Source: Hypoxylon rubiginosum
Lineage: Eukaryota > Ascomycota > Sordariomycetes > Xylariales > Hypoxylaceae
Direction of reading: 5' to 3'
Assembly (NCBI GenBank): GCA_902806565.1
Contig: CADCXA010000021.1
Coordinates: forward strand, 682,001-746,000
Length of the DNA stretch: 64,000 nucleotides
Position numbers and translations under genes: made by a program. Shown in pieces: positions 1-11,997 of the stretch. The number at the start of each line of letters is the position of its first letter. The stretch's first letter is position 1. The notes under the pieces were generated by a model that did not search any database, had not been told where the DNA came from, and saw only the letters and a list, made by a program, of their open reading frames with translations.

Positions 1-1654
1 GTGTAACATTCAGTCTCTGACATCGTAGCGGCAGATCGCCCGAAGCCGCCATCAGCGGCATATAGACATTTGTATGAAATTATCCATCATCGCTAGATAG
101 GCCTAGATTATATAGTACAATTAAACGTTCTAGAATATCCCCCCTTTTCAAAGATTTACTAGGTCCTTTGACTTTTTCCCTCTACAAGCGTGACCGTGCT
201 GCAATTTCACCGATTCTTGAAAGAATGATAATATACCTAGGTACGTTTCAGATATTTAACTTTTATTATTTTAATGAGACCGTTTATCCTTTCTCATAGC
301 TCATACTCACATCTTCACCGTCGTACGGCCATCTCATAGAATAGGGGTAGATAGGACGCTATTGAACAACGTGTGTTTAACCTTTGGAAGAAGAAAAAAA
401 AAACTTCTGGGCTAGGAGATCTAGTTGAACCAAATATGCCCTGCATCGAGCAAAGTATCTCTCTCATGTTAGCTATGGGAGTGTTTGACTGATCTTACAC
501 TGGTTCTGGCAGACCTGCTCCCTAATGGTTAAGCAAGTCAGCATCACGATTTATATAATGACTCTCCAAATATGCTGGAGTGTACCTACCTAGGTAGGTA
601 GATATGTCACATGAAGGACAGCAGGAGATAACTTATTACTTCACCAAAAAAAAACACCGAAGCAAGAAACCAAGAGCGTCACACCCAGGTCTCGAAAAGG
701 GGTCGAATGGATTATTTTCCAGCTATGTAGAAGTGAAGTTCGAGAGGATTGAAGGCGCACTATCAAATTTGAGAGATGCATACTTATAAGTAGCTAATTG
801 CTTTCTTTTTATTTAATTTTAAAGGGCCAAGACCAGTGTCAAGAGGAGGGAGTTATAATCTGAGACTGCAATATTTTGACAGATATATAAACCCCAATAG
901 GACAGTGGCCTGGCGTAAGGATAATGTCAAATTTTTGACATGCTCCTAAATAATCTCGTAAAGCAATACCAATGTTATTATAGTCACAGGGGACGCTTTC
1001 CATGGTGTGGCTAGATGTGCAAAAACCTTAGGTGTAAAGATATCTAGTTAACCGTTTTAAATATGATGCTGAATTATCCCATATTGTTGGTCCAAGTGAG
1101 CGTCGAGAATTCTAATTCATTAAGCACGTGCACCTCTGCCCTCTATCCAGCCCCATATCTGTGTGTAAATCGGCGGAAGATTCTGCACCACTCCTATCAT
1201 CTCTACATCTCCTTTGACAATATTTTTCAGTCAAGTCAGGACTAGGAGTTCACGCTAAGTGGCCCTCTTGTAAGTGTCGTCATTTCCTTCATTATTATCC
1301 CACATCGACTCTACCGTGCCATAACTGCTTCCCAAAGGATCTCATCAGCCGACCCTCAACACGATTTCTGCACCTATCACCATCCTCTTGGAGTCGAAAA
1401 GTAGTATTAATTTCGTCATACAGATCTGTCTTGAGAAAACGCGGTCCTTGACCAAAGCTTCATCTGTATGACCTGGGTTGAGTCACTGATAATTTTTTGT
1501 CTCGACAGAGTAGAAGCTGTAGCAGTTGCTCAACTCTCGAGGTACATCGAACTCCTCCTCTAAGCGAGAAGGTAAGTGATATTTCCTCTTTTCTATCTCT
1601 ATTCCCCGCTTCCCTTTCCTCGTCACCAGTACAATCGGTTTACTGGGCAAACAC
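1..1654. other. Intergenic, no gene supported
   Basis: AT-leaning sequence with only short open frames that have no recognisable domain or convincing splice structure. It holds two TACCTAGGTA palindromes (234-243 and, as a longer 18-bp palindrome, 583-600). A strong donor-like GGTAAGTG near 1572 might belong to a 5' untranslated exon of the downstream RRM gene, but I could not pair it with an acceptor. Confidence 0.5.
583..600. repeat. 18-bp perfect palindrome of the ACCTAGGT family
   Basis: TACCTACCTAGGTAGGTA equals its own reverse complement. It contains the ACCTAGGT core that recurs about ten times in the intergenic DNA of this window. Function unknown. Confidence 0.8.
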
Positions 1655-1676
1655 CTTAGGTAGCTAGCTACCTAAG
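1655..1676. repeat. 22-bp perfect palindrome
   Basis: The half-site CTTAGGTAGCT is followed directly by its exact reverse complement with no spacer. It lies about 1 kb upstream of the RRM gene start. It is related to the TAGGTA/TACCTA palindromes elsewhere in the window and is the longest of them. Confidence 0.85.
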
Positions 1677-1779
1677 CAGCCAGTCGTCGTGCACGTGATA
1701 GACTGATTTTCAGCCCAGCAACGGCAGCTTTGGATACCTCAGGCAGATAGTTAGGTGCACATCTCCCACGCTAGCGCTT

Positions 1780-1819
1780 CCCTACCAGTCCCTACCAGTC
1801 CCTACCAGTCCCTACCAGT
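1780..1819. repeat. Tandem 10-bp repeat, four copies
   Basis: Four consecutive perfect copies of the unit CCTACCAGTC, in the leader/promoter region of the RRM gene. Confidence 0.9.
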
Positions 1820-2487
1820 GAACTTGAGGAGCAACAAACACTTGGGTATTTGAATCCATTCAAATCTTGCTCAGCCCTCGTTCCTAGTTTACTTCTCCCT
1901 CGTACAACTCCGCATCCTTTCGTTTCCTTTCGCAACTTTTGTACCTGCCACACTTCATCAACTCGGTGTCCAACGCAAGTGTTCCTCTTTTTGACATCCT
2001 ACTTCGTTCTAGTACAACGCAGTCTCCAGCATCTTGTCCAAGTTTCAGGTCGGTCAGTTCAGTCAGGTACGTGTTATATTCAGTTTCTCGTTGCTTATAT
2101 GGCATCCCAAAGATTTTACCTCCTTCGCCGTCGCGTCACCTCTTGACCTCGAGAACAGGTCGCGATCGATCATCTTTCTGCCGTTGGAAACTGTTCTGCT
2201 ACATTCGTACATTCTGCCATCGAACACATCGACACATCCTACCTCCATCCTACCTCGACAGCCATCCATTTCCTTGCCTACCTAGGCATATTTAGTGCCT
2301 TCCCCTTCTTCCCTAACCTGCTCCTTCCTTTTTCAACACACCCAGAATACCCAACAGGAACACCCAACAGGAATCCCTCACCAACTTTCTGGTTCTTTGA
2401 CCCTACTTGTCACAGCATCTACTTATATCCCTTCAACAGATTGCATACCAAGTGTTATCATCTTGACAACTTCAACTCTTCAACCAG

Positions 2488-2682
2488 GTAAGTCGCAAGC
2501 TCGTTCATTAACAAATACACCCTACACCACACTACATACCTAGGTACACATGCATATACGCATCACCTACACACAAGACACCTACATTCATCTACCACAT
2601 CCTTAGGTGTAAACACCCTGATGACCACTCTTTCAATATGATGGACAACCACTACTACATTTTGACAAGTACTAATTATTAG
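2488..2682 (+). other. Probable 5' UTR intron of the RRM gene
   Basis: A consensus donor (CAG|GTAAGT at 2488) is followed 195 nt later by a textbook 3' end: a CTAAT branch-like site, then TTAG ending at 2682, about 45 nt before the start codon. The surrounding DNA is CT-rich, as usual for fungal leaders. This is inferred from splice signals only. Confidence 0.45.
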
Positions 2683-2728
2683 CCACCAGATCCCTTTCCA
2701 CGTGCTATATTCTCATCCATCAGCAATA

Positions 2729-5709
2729 ATGGATTCTCAGGCGCCCTCTAAGGCGCACTCTAAGGCACCCTCTAAGGCACCCTCTAAGTCGTCCAAGGTG
2801 ACTACTGATGCTACTAATCGACGCCACTGGGAGCACTCCCGTCTTCGACAGCAAGGTCCATCGGACTTTATGAACCCCCACGGAGGTGGTGCCTCTCTTC
2901 ATGGCGACAACACCGAGACATATGGGTCCGATCGCAATCAGCCCATGGCCCATCATGTCGCAACCCAAGGTGGAATGAGTCAGACAACTCCTGTTGCTCG
3001 TTTTCCTCAGCTGGGTAGCCAACTCAACCCATCTCGCCCCGAATTTGTCCCTCAGCAGCAAACTCTCGGCCACGTTGCTCGCGCCAGCTCCAACAATGTA
3101 ATATCTCCCTCTCTCCTTCTCTAATAAGATAAAACCTTGCCCTCCTCCTTTATTAAACCAAATATTTCCCTCTGTACTACCGAATGGCAACAGTCAGGTC
3201 TGATTTAGGAGACACTCATGGAAACAATATTTATCACTAGGATAGCTTTGCTAACAAACGTTTTCTAAAACCAACAGGTTGGAATGGCATCCCATCTTAT
3301 CATGATGGCGACTCAGGGCAGACCAAGCCGCGGAAACCTCTCTGGCCCTCAGGACCTTCCGGCTTATGGCCAGTACAAGATTCCGTCCCTTATGAATGCC
3401 CAGACGAGCAACCAGCTCAACCAGCAAGAGCAGATGCCTATCCTCCCCGGACAGCCGGAAACTGTTTCCACCCCGTCTACAGTAGTTGCTGTTCCCACTG
3501 GACCCGCCCAGCAGCAGGAGAAGCAGAACCCCGAACAGCGTAGATTTGGCGGTTCTCTTAGCACCGGAAACATCGTGTATTCTCGTGCTCATGGTTCTGC
3601 TAACCTGCTCCGAGACGCGCAGTCATCGCCCCTTCCCACCGGCCTGGGAAACAGACTAACCTTGACCGGCTTGGAGAGAGAGGGCGGCATCGCCGGCAGT
3701 CGCTCGTGCTCTCCCGCTTCTGCGGGTGCTTCTGAAGGCTCCGTCGGAAAGCTTTCGACTCAGTCTGAGCCTTTGGGCCCGAGCCAGCTGTCGAGTGCTG
3801 ATTACACTGACGAGGACAGCCAGTACGAGGTGACCGAAGGCATGTATCAGCAGCAACAGCGTGCTCTCAATGAGACCTTAGCCCATCATCACCAGCTGTT
3901 TGATGCTAATGTTGGAGCTTTGCTTCATCAGGGGCAACAGGGTCACAACATTGGAGGCATGGATCTGCAGCAACAGCGTTCTCTCAATGAGACCTTAGCC
4001 CATCATCACCAGCTGTTTGATGCTAATGTTGGAGCTTTGCTTCACCAGGGGCAACAGCGCCGCAACATTGGAGGCATGGTTCAGTATCAGCAGCCTAATG
4101 GGATTGGGATGGCGCACTATCAGCAGCAGCCTGGTAATATTGGAGGTACGACACAGTACCAGCAGCAACCCGGTAGTAGCATTGGGGGTACGACGCAGTA
4201 CCAGCAGCAGCCCAGCAACGTCCTTACTCAGCAGCAAGCTGAGCTGCCGCATGTTGGCCCCATTCCCATGGGACCTGCCACGAACGCCATCAAGAACCAA
4301 CGTTCTGCCATGCTGAACCAGTTGACTGGAGAGAACGGGGTCCCTACAATCCAGGACATGCTAAGTCCCAATAACCTCCCCTTTGTGGAACTGGCGCCCG
4401 TGTACAGGCCCAGTAATCACGGCGTGGTTGTTATTTATAATGTAAGTTGCCTGCGAAAAGATATCCCAACCTTACCTAACCCCAAGAGAGCACCGACTGA
4501 CATTGTCTTTGTAGGCCCCTTTCAGTGTCACCCAAGCCGAAGTTAAGGCATTCATGGGACGTTCCTCTCGCATTCTTAACGACATTGACGAGCCTGTGCA
4601 CATCATGATGGACCGTGTCACTTCCAAAACATACGACGTCTATGTCGAGTTCATGACGATGCAGGACGCAATGAACGCCGTGATCAAACACGAAGACGCA
4701 ATCGTGGGAGGTAAACAGCCTCGTCTCGGCAACCGCCATGTGGAAATGAGGATGTCGAGCCATGGCGAGCTCATGAAGAACCTGTTCCCCTCCGCCAAGG
4801 GGGTTAACTGGTACCAACGTCCTCATACAATCCAGCTTAGCTCCCGCTGGAGCTGGGAGAACTTCGATGGCTTTGTGTCCGACGAGGAGATGAATATGAT
4901 GTGGAAGCACGTCGAGAACCCTGGCCGTGTAAGTCCCATTATCCTGTTCTTCCCGCCCCTGTTCATCTTGGTGGTTTTGCCTTACTGACTTCGTCCTTGA
5001 ACAGACTCCCTTTGCCAGCGAGTGCAAGGAGCGAATCTACGAGTGCATGATTAGCACCCTGAACAAGTTGCCTTGGGATATGAGTGCCTACATCACAATT
5101 AAGCAGCGACAGACCATTTTCAACACGGCATTCAACATGATCCGACACTTGAGCGAGAAGATTCATGATGACCCGGCCCACGACCGCCTGACCCCCCAGT
5201 TGTTTCACCGACTAGTTGGTGCGGCTATGAACTGCAAGGGCTTCACCGTTCTCCAGAAGGATAACGTTGCCTTCATGGCGGGGCTTGATGAGGCGAGATG
5301 CTTGGAGTTCGGCCAGCCTCGCTTTGCGGAGATGTGGAGACACCAGTGGGGTCTGGCGATAAAACCCGGAATGCCTCTGGATGTTGTCGAGGTATGTAAA
5401 ACATTATTTCCCGTACCGCATCTGTTGTTGTAGGTGGTACTGACCGTGATGATTTAGTACTACATCTGCCTAATCCGTGAAGAGACAACTCGATCCGTCA
5501 GTCACATGAGTATGAAGCGCCGCCGCGAACTGCAAGCCCAGATGGACCAGACCAGCGACTACTGGGGCTACTTCTGGGCCGAGCTGGCCTACCCTAAGGG
5601 TAAGGATTTCGACAGCATGCCGATTTCCCAGGCTACAGAGCGTGAATGGGCTGCCATCGAGAAGATTCTCCGACGTGCCATTTGCGGTGGTGCCGTACCT
5701 AGCTACTAG
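2729..5709 (+). CDS. Gln-rich RRM-domain RNA-binding protein, function unknown
   Basis: Five exons: 2729-3097, 3278-4441, 4515-4928, 5005-5391, 5458-5709. All junctions are phase 0 and the model gives 861 aa. Residues 1-500 are low-complexity: an Ala-Pro-Ser-Lys repeat near the N-terminus, then Ser/Gly/Pro-rich sequence, a duplicated 39-residue Gln/His unit (3842-4075) and short GGTTQYQQQPG repeats. An RRM starts near residue 505, with an RNP2-like VVVIYNAPF that spans the exon 2/3 junction and an RNP1-like DVYVEF. The C-terminal third, rich in Trp and charged residues, is well ordered in appearance but I cannot name a domain. The start at 2729 (ATGGATTCT) was chosen because it follows the putative UTR intron; an in-frame ATG at 2702 lies upstream. 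Expected to bind RNA in nucleus or cytoplasm. A coding-looking acidic stretch follows the stop in another frame. Exons are confident, function is not. Confidence 0.8.
3842..4075 (+). repeat. Coding duplication, 2 x 117 bp
   Basis: Two direct copies (3842-3958 and 3959-4075), each starting at an ATG and encoding 39 residues with the core LNETLAHHHQLFDANVGALL. I count about seven differences in 117 positions, so the copies are recent or kept similar. The length is a multiple of three, so copy-number change would preserve frame. Confidence 0.9.
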
Positions 5710-7152
5710 GCGAAGATGACCTCGATCCCAATCTGGATCTCGACATCGACATGCCTCCGGGCATATCAAGCATGGAAAGGTGACTTTCTTCATATGTCCC
5801 TTCGATCGACATAGACCTTAGTCTATGTATACCGTGCCTGAGCCACACCATCCTATTAGCAACGGACAGTGAGTAATATGCTCTTAATGAACAACCTAAG
5901 TTCTTGGCCATCGTACTAATCACATTCTTCAGGGGCGGTTCGTTGCAGACTACCATTACTTCTCGGTCTTGCTGTATCGATCTTCGATTGCTTGAGCTGT
6001 GCATATTTCCTTTTGTCGATTTTCTGCCCTTTTTTCGATTGCATTGCATCGGGTTGGTCAAGTCATCTTGCCATCATATGCTGAAGGGGCTGGATGATAT
6101 TTCAGGAGTAGGGATTGTGATCGATGCGGAATCTAATGAGCCATCTCCCATTGGCAGATGGACACTGGCATACTGCCCAGGGCCGCACGACACGCAGGTG
6201 TCCCAGGTTCTTCTATGTACATAGATGAACACATGATGACGATTAGTTATGGATTTGCGTGGGGACTACAGACTCTTCGAGAGGCAATGGGTTGCTGTTG
6301 AGGTAGTCATTTCTTCGTTTCTCTGTCCATAATTGATTTCTATCTTTCTATACTTCTCTGCTTTTATACCTGTGCTTGTGCTTGCGATTTGCTGGAATAA
6401 CTAACCCGGTCTGAATCTGGTTGCTTAGACTTATATGGATGAGGTGATGAGAATTATTCGACGCTACTAACCATGTATCTAATTAACAGTGACATAATCA
6501 TCACAATCAGATGATGTTTAGATACAAATGGTTATAATATCGTTCGTATGAGCTGTGCCGTACTTGAAACCTCGTCTCGTTGAAAAAAGGGGGTTTAATG
6601 CTGACGGGATGAAGTTGAGCTGAACCGGACCGGAGCCCCCACATTAGTCAGCCGGGGTAGATGAACCGAAAAAGGCAGATAATCAATAAACTGGGAAATG
6701 ACACTCTTGGCAAAAACCCCGCCGTCCCCACCTAGCCGCAATCCCATGCCAGCCTGGCCAGCTAGCCCACTCCGTGCAACTTTCCACCCGAACAACGACA
6801 ACTAAATCACTTTTTACGCCATTTCCCCTCCTCCAAGCAAACTGCGACAGTACATAACACTCCCAACCCACGATTTATCGACGTAATCTCTACCTTCTCC
6901 GTGTATACATCCATCGACGACTACTCACTAAGCCAACGGGGCGGGAAGCCTCTATCCGAAAACCGAAGAACGAACCAACTAATTACCAACCACCGAAGAA
7001 CCGAGAAAAAGGGGGAAAAGGGAAACAAATAAACAACCGCCAAAACGGCGTCTTCCGAGCAGCAGGAGGTCTCCGCGACCAGCGGGACCACGGCATCGTC
7101 GCCGCCCAAGTCACCACCCAAGTCGCCCACTCAGCCGCAGTCGCCCCGAGGT
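5710..7152. other. Intergenic between the RRM gene and SNX3
   Basis: Contains the RRM gene 3' region, including a short open frame (5709-5780) that reads as an acidic peptide in a frame different from the annotated stop, and the SNX3 promoter/leader. From 7031 to 7152 the sequence is open in frame with SNX3 and encodes Ser/Pro-rich residues, but no ATG is present there. Confidence 0.5.
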
Positions 7153-8028
7153 ATGGCTGGCTTAACCCGTCCCATGCAGTCCATGCCGGACACGCGCCAG
7201 CAGTCCTTCGAGGAGATCTACGGCCCGCCCGAGAACTTCCTCGAGATCGAGGTAGGCGCCTTTTACCTTTGAGCCTTGTTTCTTCCCTATCATCCCGAGT
7301 CAATTGGAACGCGTCGGCAATTCTATACGCGCTCCTCAATTCCCTCCCATCCCCCTTAGAAGAAAGAGATCACGCGACACAATGGCATCTACCCATACCA
7401 CCCTAACCATGAGGAGAGAAGACTAACCTCAGACCTTACTGACGGGATAAATATACAGGTCCGCAACCCGCGCACGCACGGCACGTCGCGCAACATGTAC
7501 ACGGACTACGAGATCGTGTGCCGGACCAACATCCCGGCCTTCAAGCTGCGGCAGTCGTCGGTGCGCCGCCGCTACAGCGACTTCGAGTACTTCCGCGACA
7601 TCCTCGAGCGCGAGAGCGCCCGCGTCACCATCCCCCCCCTCCCCGGGAAAGTCTTCACCAACCGCTTCTCCGACGACGTCATCGAGGGCCGCCGCGCCGG
7701 CCTCGAGAAGTTCCTCAAGATCGTCGTCGGCCACCCCCTCCTCCAGACCGGCAGCAAGGTCCTGGCTGCCTTTGTACAAGGTGAGAGAGCTTTTCGCATC
7801 ACCTCCTTTTTCTATTATGCTGCGATGTTTTATCTAGCTGCCCCTTTTTGCTCGGTAGACTATGAGGAGGGTCAATCGGGCAAGTTGGTCACGGAATCAG
7901 GGGAGTTGGTTATGCCATGAAGATCCTAGAAGGGAAATCACTTTTCAGGGTATCGTGATACACCGGGTTAAGAACCTACCAGCTAACTCTACTCCGCAGA
8001 CCCCAACTGGGACCGCAACGCTTGGTGA
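7153..8028 (+). CDS. snx3: Sorting nexin-3 (Grd19/SNX3), PX domain
   Basis: Three exons: 7153-7251, 7459-7780, 8000-8028, giving 149 aa, close to the usual size of fungal SNX3. Almost the whole protein is a PX (phox) domain. It has the [21 protein letters not shown] core (here [17 protein letters not shown]), the PPLPGK loop and a C-terminal NRFSDD segment that in the family bind phosphatidylinositol 3-phosphate. The last exon encodes the conserved end [12 protein letters not shown]3 works with retromer to recycle membrane proteins such as Vps10 and Ftr1/Fet3 from endosomes to the Golgi. The start was set at the first in-frame ATG, which gives the conserved [19 protein letters not shown] beginning. 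A Ser/Pro-rich open frame extends upstream without an ATG, so a longer N-terminus from a missed 5' exon is possible. Confidence 0.93.
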
Positions 8029-9676
8029 CTGCGTCTCCTCGACTCGTTTACGAGCAGCAGCAATGGTCTACAGACGCCTAGCGGTGGCCGCCGCACAACC
8101 CGAAAGCTGCGGAAGCGGCCGCCGAAGCAGCTTGCGGAAACTCATTTGCACGAGGTGGTAGCGTCGAAGCACAGCAGCTGGGAGACTGGGACGACATTAC
8201 GATGATGAACTAGGTACGTGACGAGCGGACGAGGAGGAAGCCCTTTTACGTTTGCCGCGAGGGCTTTCACGGGAAGGAGAAGTAGGGCTGAGTATACCTC
8301 CACATGGAATTTCATGTTTACGGTACTTCTAACTCATTATTGACTGACCGAGGGATTGAAATGAAAAGTAAAGTAACGCGCAAGACTATGGCCCCTGACT
8401 AGCCAGAAAAAAAAACATGGTAAAATTCTATTCAATTTCATCAATGCTTTTATAAGTTGTTCTTTGACCAGGTGAAGAGAAAAAGGTGCTTAATATTGGG
8501 ACTGGGCTGAAGACGATGAGCGATGATATCCGCCCGCAGGAATCTCCTGCTTGGCCACCCTTAATACGCCGACACACCTTACTATTCCCTGAACTTAGCG
8601 TCTGCTCCCCTAGTCCGGCAGATGCAGCATAATGCCAAAGCCATGACCTCCCTATTTCCAAGCTTAGCCTTAGCGACGAGTCGACCACTTGTATAATATA
8701 CGCCACGCCTCTCGAAGAATAGCCCGGGATTACGGCCGTAGGAGATAGAACCAAACAGACAAGACCGTGAATATGAAAATAAGACGTAAGGAGCAAGGGG
8801 ACTGAGGACTACCCTCAACCCGCTGTTCGAAGGCCGTCTTGGTCTCTTTCGTTCAGGGCAAAGCCGTAGACTAATGCCTGAAGTAAACTATAGCACGTAG
8901 ACTCCAACCGCCTGCCGCGTACTAGAGGTGGTAGGCGATGGGCACAGCCGGCATTTCGCTCATCCTATTCGCCTTCGTCTGTTCGGGACGTAAATATCCC
9001 GTTCGAATACGGCACTCCCGTCCGAGAAGGCAACACAACACAATACAACGTACATACACACGGATCACACACAAGTATTGAGTGGATATTCCTTTTTATT
9101 TTCCTATTCCCCTCTTGGCTAGACAGGTAGATACAATGCCCGTCCCATCTCACCCTTTATTCCCCAGAACACCGGATAGGGGACGGAACCATGGCCGCAA
9201 ATAAGCGGCCACAACAGCATCGCAACTAGATATGTAGTTTGCCTAGCACGTCAGCCGAACCGGCCGTAGCCATTGCGCCTCCTCGTCTTACCCCGCCGAT
9301 TCTATTCGATCCCACCGCTTCTATAGTACAGTTTCATGCTTGAATATACAAAAGTGGCGAGTAGATGAGTATTTGTGGAGATTTCTAGGTGGTGGTGGTG
9401 GTGGTAGCATCCGTATTACACATACACATGTGTATGTAGGAGATCGCTCGATGAAAGCTATCGGCCTACACATCAGGGGCGCTCGATGAAGGTATGCGTA
9501 GCTGGCGTGAATCGATATCGTAGTTACCCGCCGGGCAAGCCTCCTCGTGAAACTTTCCCGTACTATTTCCGACCTCAGGGGTAGTGTCATTACACGACTC
9601 CTGTGGAGCACGTCGACAGCCCGCTCCCCATAGCCGAGGTTGACAGGACCGGAAAACATAATCGTCCTACGAGCCC
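8029..9676. other. Intergenic between convergent SNX3 and RIM2
   Basis: 3' regions of two convergent genes. It includes a GGT microsatellite near 9389-9408. The short open frames lack recognisable domains. No gene supported. Confidence 0.5.
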
Positions 9677-10967
9677 TCAGCTCTTGGCACCAAGAAGCTT
9701 CAGGATGCCCTCGTACATGCCGAACATGATGGCGGCCGAGGGGATCGTCCGCATGAGGTGGGGCGTGAGGCCGCCGTACAGGCCGATGAAGCGCTCCTCC
9801 CGCCACACGAGCCGGAAGCACTGCACGAGGCCCGTGTACTTGGGCCGCCCGTCCGCCATCGGGGCCTGCCGGAGCCGCGTCCGCGCCACCTCGTGTGGGT
9901 ACGTCAGGACCGACGCCAGCCCCTTGGCCGCGCCCGCCCCCATGAAGTTGCCCGTCCAGTCCACCGTGTGGTCCCACCACGTCCTCTCCCGCCCGCTCCG
10001 GACGACGCGCTCCTCCCGCAGCCGCAGCTGCCGTTTCAGCTCCTCGTACATCATCCACTGCAGCGTGCTCTCCGTCACGCCCAGGTAGCTCGCGCTCAGG
10101 CCCTTGAAGAAGCCGCGCGGCCCCTCTTCCCGCAGCACCTGCCGTATGCAGTCCCAGCTGTTGCGGTACCGCCGCGCGCTCACGTCGCCCTTGCGCTCGG
10201 CGTTGTTCTTGTCGAGCTGCAGCCGCGTCTTGACGAGCCAGATCGGGTTCGTGGCCGTGCCCGTCGCAATGCCCGCCGTGACCGCGGAGGCCAGGTGTAT
10301 GGCGGGGTTGTCCGCTGAAGCCCCCGTCCACTGCGCGTACGCACGCTTGCCCGTGCCGTATACGTAGAAGTTGATGCTCCGCGCCGGCACGACCCCGATC
10401 AGATTCGGCCCCAAGCCTTTGAACAGGGCGCGCCACCCTTCTAGCCGGTGCACATCCCCCAGGATTTGTATTGTCTCGCGAAGGTGGTATACGGCCGTTC
10501 GCCAGGGACCAAGTCGTGCGTGGTTTACCGTTGCTGCTTCGCGAGCTGCTCGGAGCTGTGCCTGGTAGAAATCAGACTGGAGGCGAGTTTTTAAAACGTC
10601 AAGCGGCGCAGTAAGGACTGCTGCCGTTATACCTCCGACACTGCGAGACTGGGGTTAGCTAGCGCTCCTCTACCCTATTGCTTGCTGCTTGGCTCCTCTG
10701 TTGGATTTCCTGTTTTTTTTTTCTTAAAATAACCGGAAAACGGTGTATGGTTGAGGCAGAGGATATGTGACGGACGTACCCTCCAGCTACTAAGTGTGGC
10801 CATGACTTGGCGAAAGGCGATGGTTTCGAGGCGGTAATCTCAGGACTAGCGAGACCGAGCTCGCGCGATTGTGGAAGAGGGGATTGCTGTGACCTTAATG
10901 GACCACCTTCCGGAGGTTCTTTAGATTTCGACATTGTGTAAGTCGCATGGGGCGGCGACTGCGCCAT
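9677..10967 (-). CDS. rim2: Mitochondrial pyrimidine-nucleotide carrier (Rim2-type)
   Basis: Two exons on the minus strand: 10967-10780 and 10640-9677, with a 139-nt intron. Product 383 aa, matching yeast Rim2 (about 377 aa). The three mitochondrial-carrier repeats are visible by their signatures: PLDVLKTRLQSD in repeat 1, NPIWLVKTRLQLD in repeat 2 and YPHEVARTRLRQ in repeat 3. Each is followed by a Gly-rich FFKGL/LYGGL-type motif. In this family the protein sits in the inner mitochondrial membrane and exchanges pyrimidine (deoxy)nucleotides, supporting mitochondrial DNA and RNA synthesis. The splice site was fixed by phase: the exon 1 end and exon 2 start join to read HLVAGGVGGITAAVLTAPLD, the expected start of helix 1. 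An internal ATG at 10934 (MSKSKEPP) is an alternative start. The N-terminal 50 residues are polar and Ser/Pro-rich. Confidence 0.93.
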
Positions 10968-11997
10968 AGTGGCTCGTTTCGAGGATCACGGTCGGTCGTC
11001 GATCGTCATTCGTTTCTCGTAGTGCTACCGGCACTCCATCAAATAATTTGCGATATGTTTAGACAACCGATAATCGTGGTTAGTATAGTAAGTACGAATA
11101 AAATTGCCGCGAAAACTAAGGGTAGATCTTAGTTATGTGTCTGTTGTGTTCGAGCCCGTAGATTAATGAAGCTTCGAAACAGAAAAAAAATGAACGACGT
11201 CAAAGACGTAACCGGTGTATGTATTTGACTTTTTTTATGGATACCGACGCCACATCTCCCCTTGTCAGCTTCCCGAGTCTTGGCCCTGTGCAAGCTGCAA
11301 GCATCGGGTCAAATTCTGTCACGTCGCGTCAAGTGGAAACTACTAGCCGCCAACCCTTCCCGAGACTTATTAAGTGGGTCAACAATTTGTCTGTGGCTCA
11401 GATCCCGCGAGCCTGGTATTCGGGTTGAGGGGGAGGTTCGGCGGAGGCGCAGACGCGAGACGCAAGACGCAAGACGCAAGACGCACAGCCTGACACGGGG
11501 CCAGGCATCGAAGACCGGCCAACGCCAAAAAAGAAACGGCCAGGCCAGGCTGGCCAGACCAGGGCCACGAGGCCATGAGGACCACCCGGCCAGCCCGGCC
11601 CAGCGGAGGTAAGGGGTTAGGTTAGATATGTTGTGAGACAATTTAGGGTAGCTGGACTTTAATGCTATTGTCTTATATGTCTTTCTTATGTCTTTCTTAT
11701 ATGTCTTATACTTGGACGGCTATTATTAATATCGTACGAGCGTCCACATTATTAGGTATTAAGTAGAACTAATTCATTATCTTGGGTTGTTCCAGTTTCT
11801 TCTTTCTTTCTTTCTTCCATCAGAAAGCCCAACCAGAAAACGCTGCCAAATTGCATATTCATACGCTTCCATATTAGTTTATATATACAGGATATTAAGT
11901 GTCTGACGGAATCTGCACATGCTGATCCATCCATCTAGGTAAGTATAGGTACAGGAAGAATACTAATTAAATGCTGTTCTCGTATCAGTCATTCGAG
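10968..11997. other. Intergenic; short tandem repeats, no gene
   Basis: RIM2 promoter side and the 3' flank of the Zn-cluster gene. It contains a small tandem AAGACGC repeat around 11460-11483 and GGCCAGGC-type repeats around 11540-11600. No gene supported. Confidence 0.5.

Noticed and set aside
9321..10436. 371-codon minus-strand open frame overlapping RIM2
   Set aside because: It is the shadow of RIM2 in another frame, opened by GC-rich third positions, with an Arg/Ala/Gly-skewed composition and no domain.
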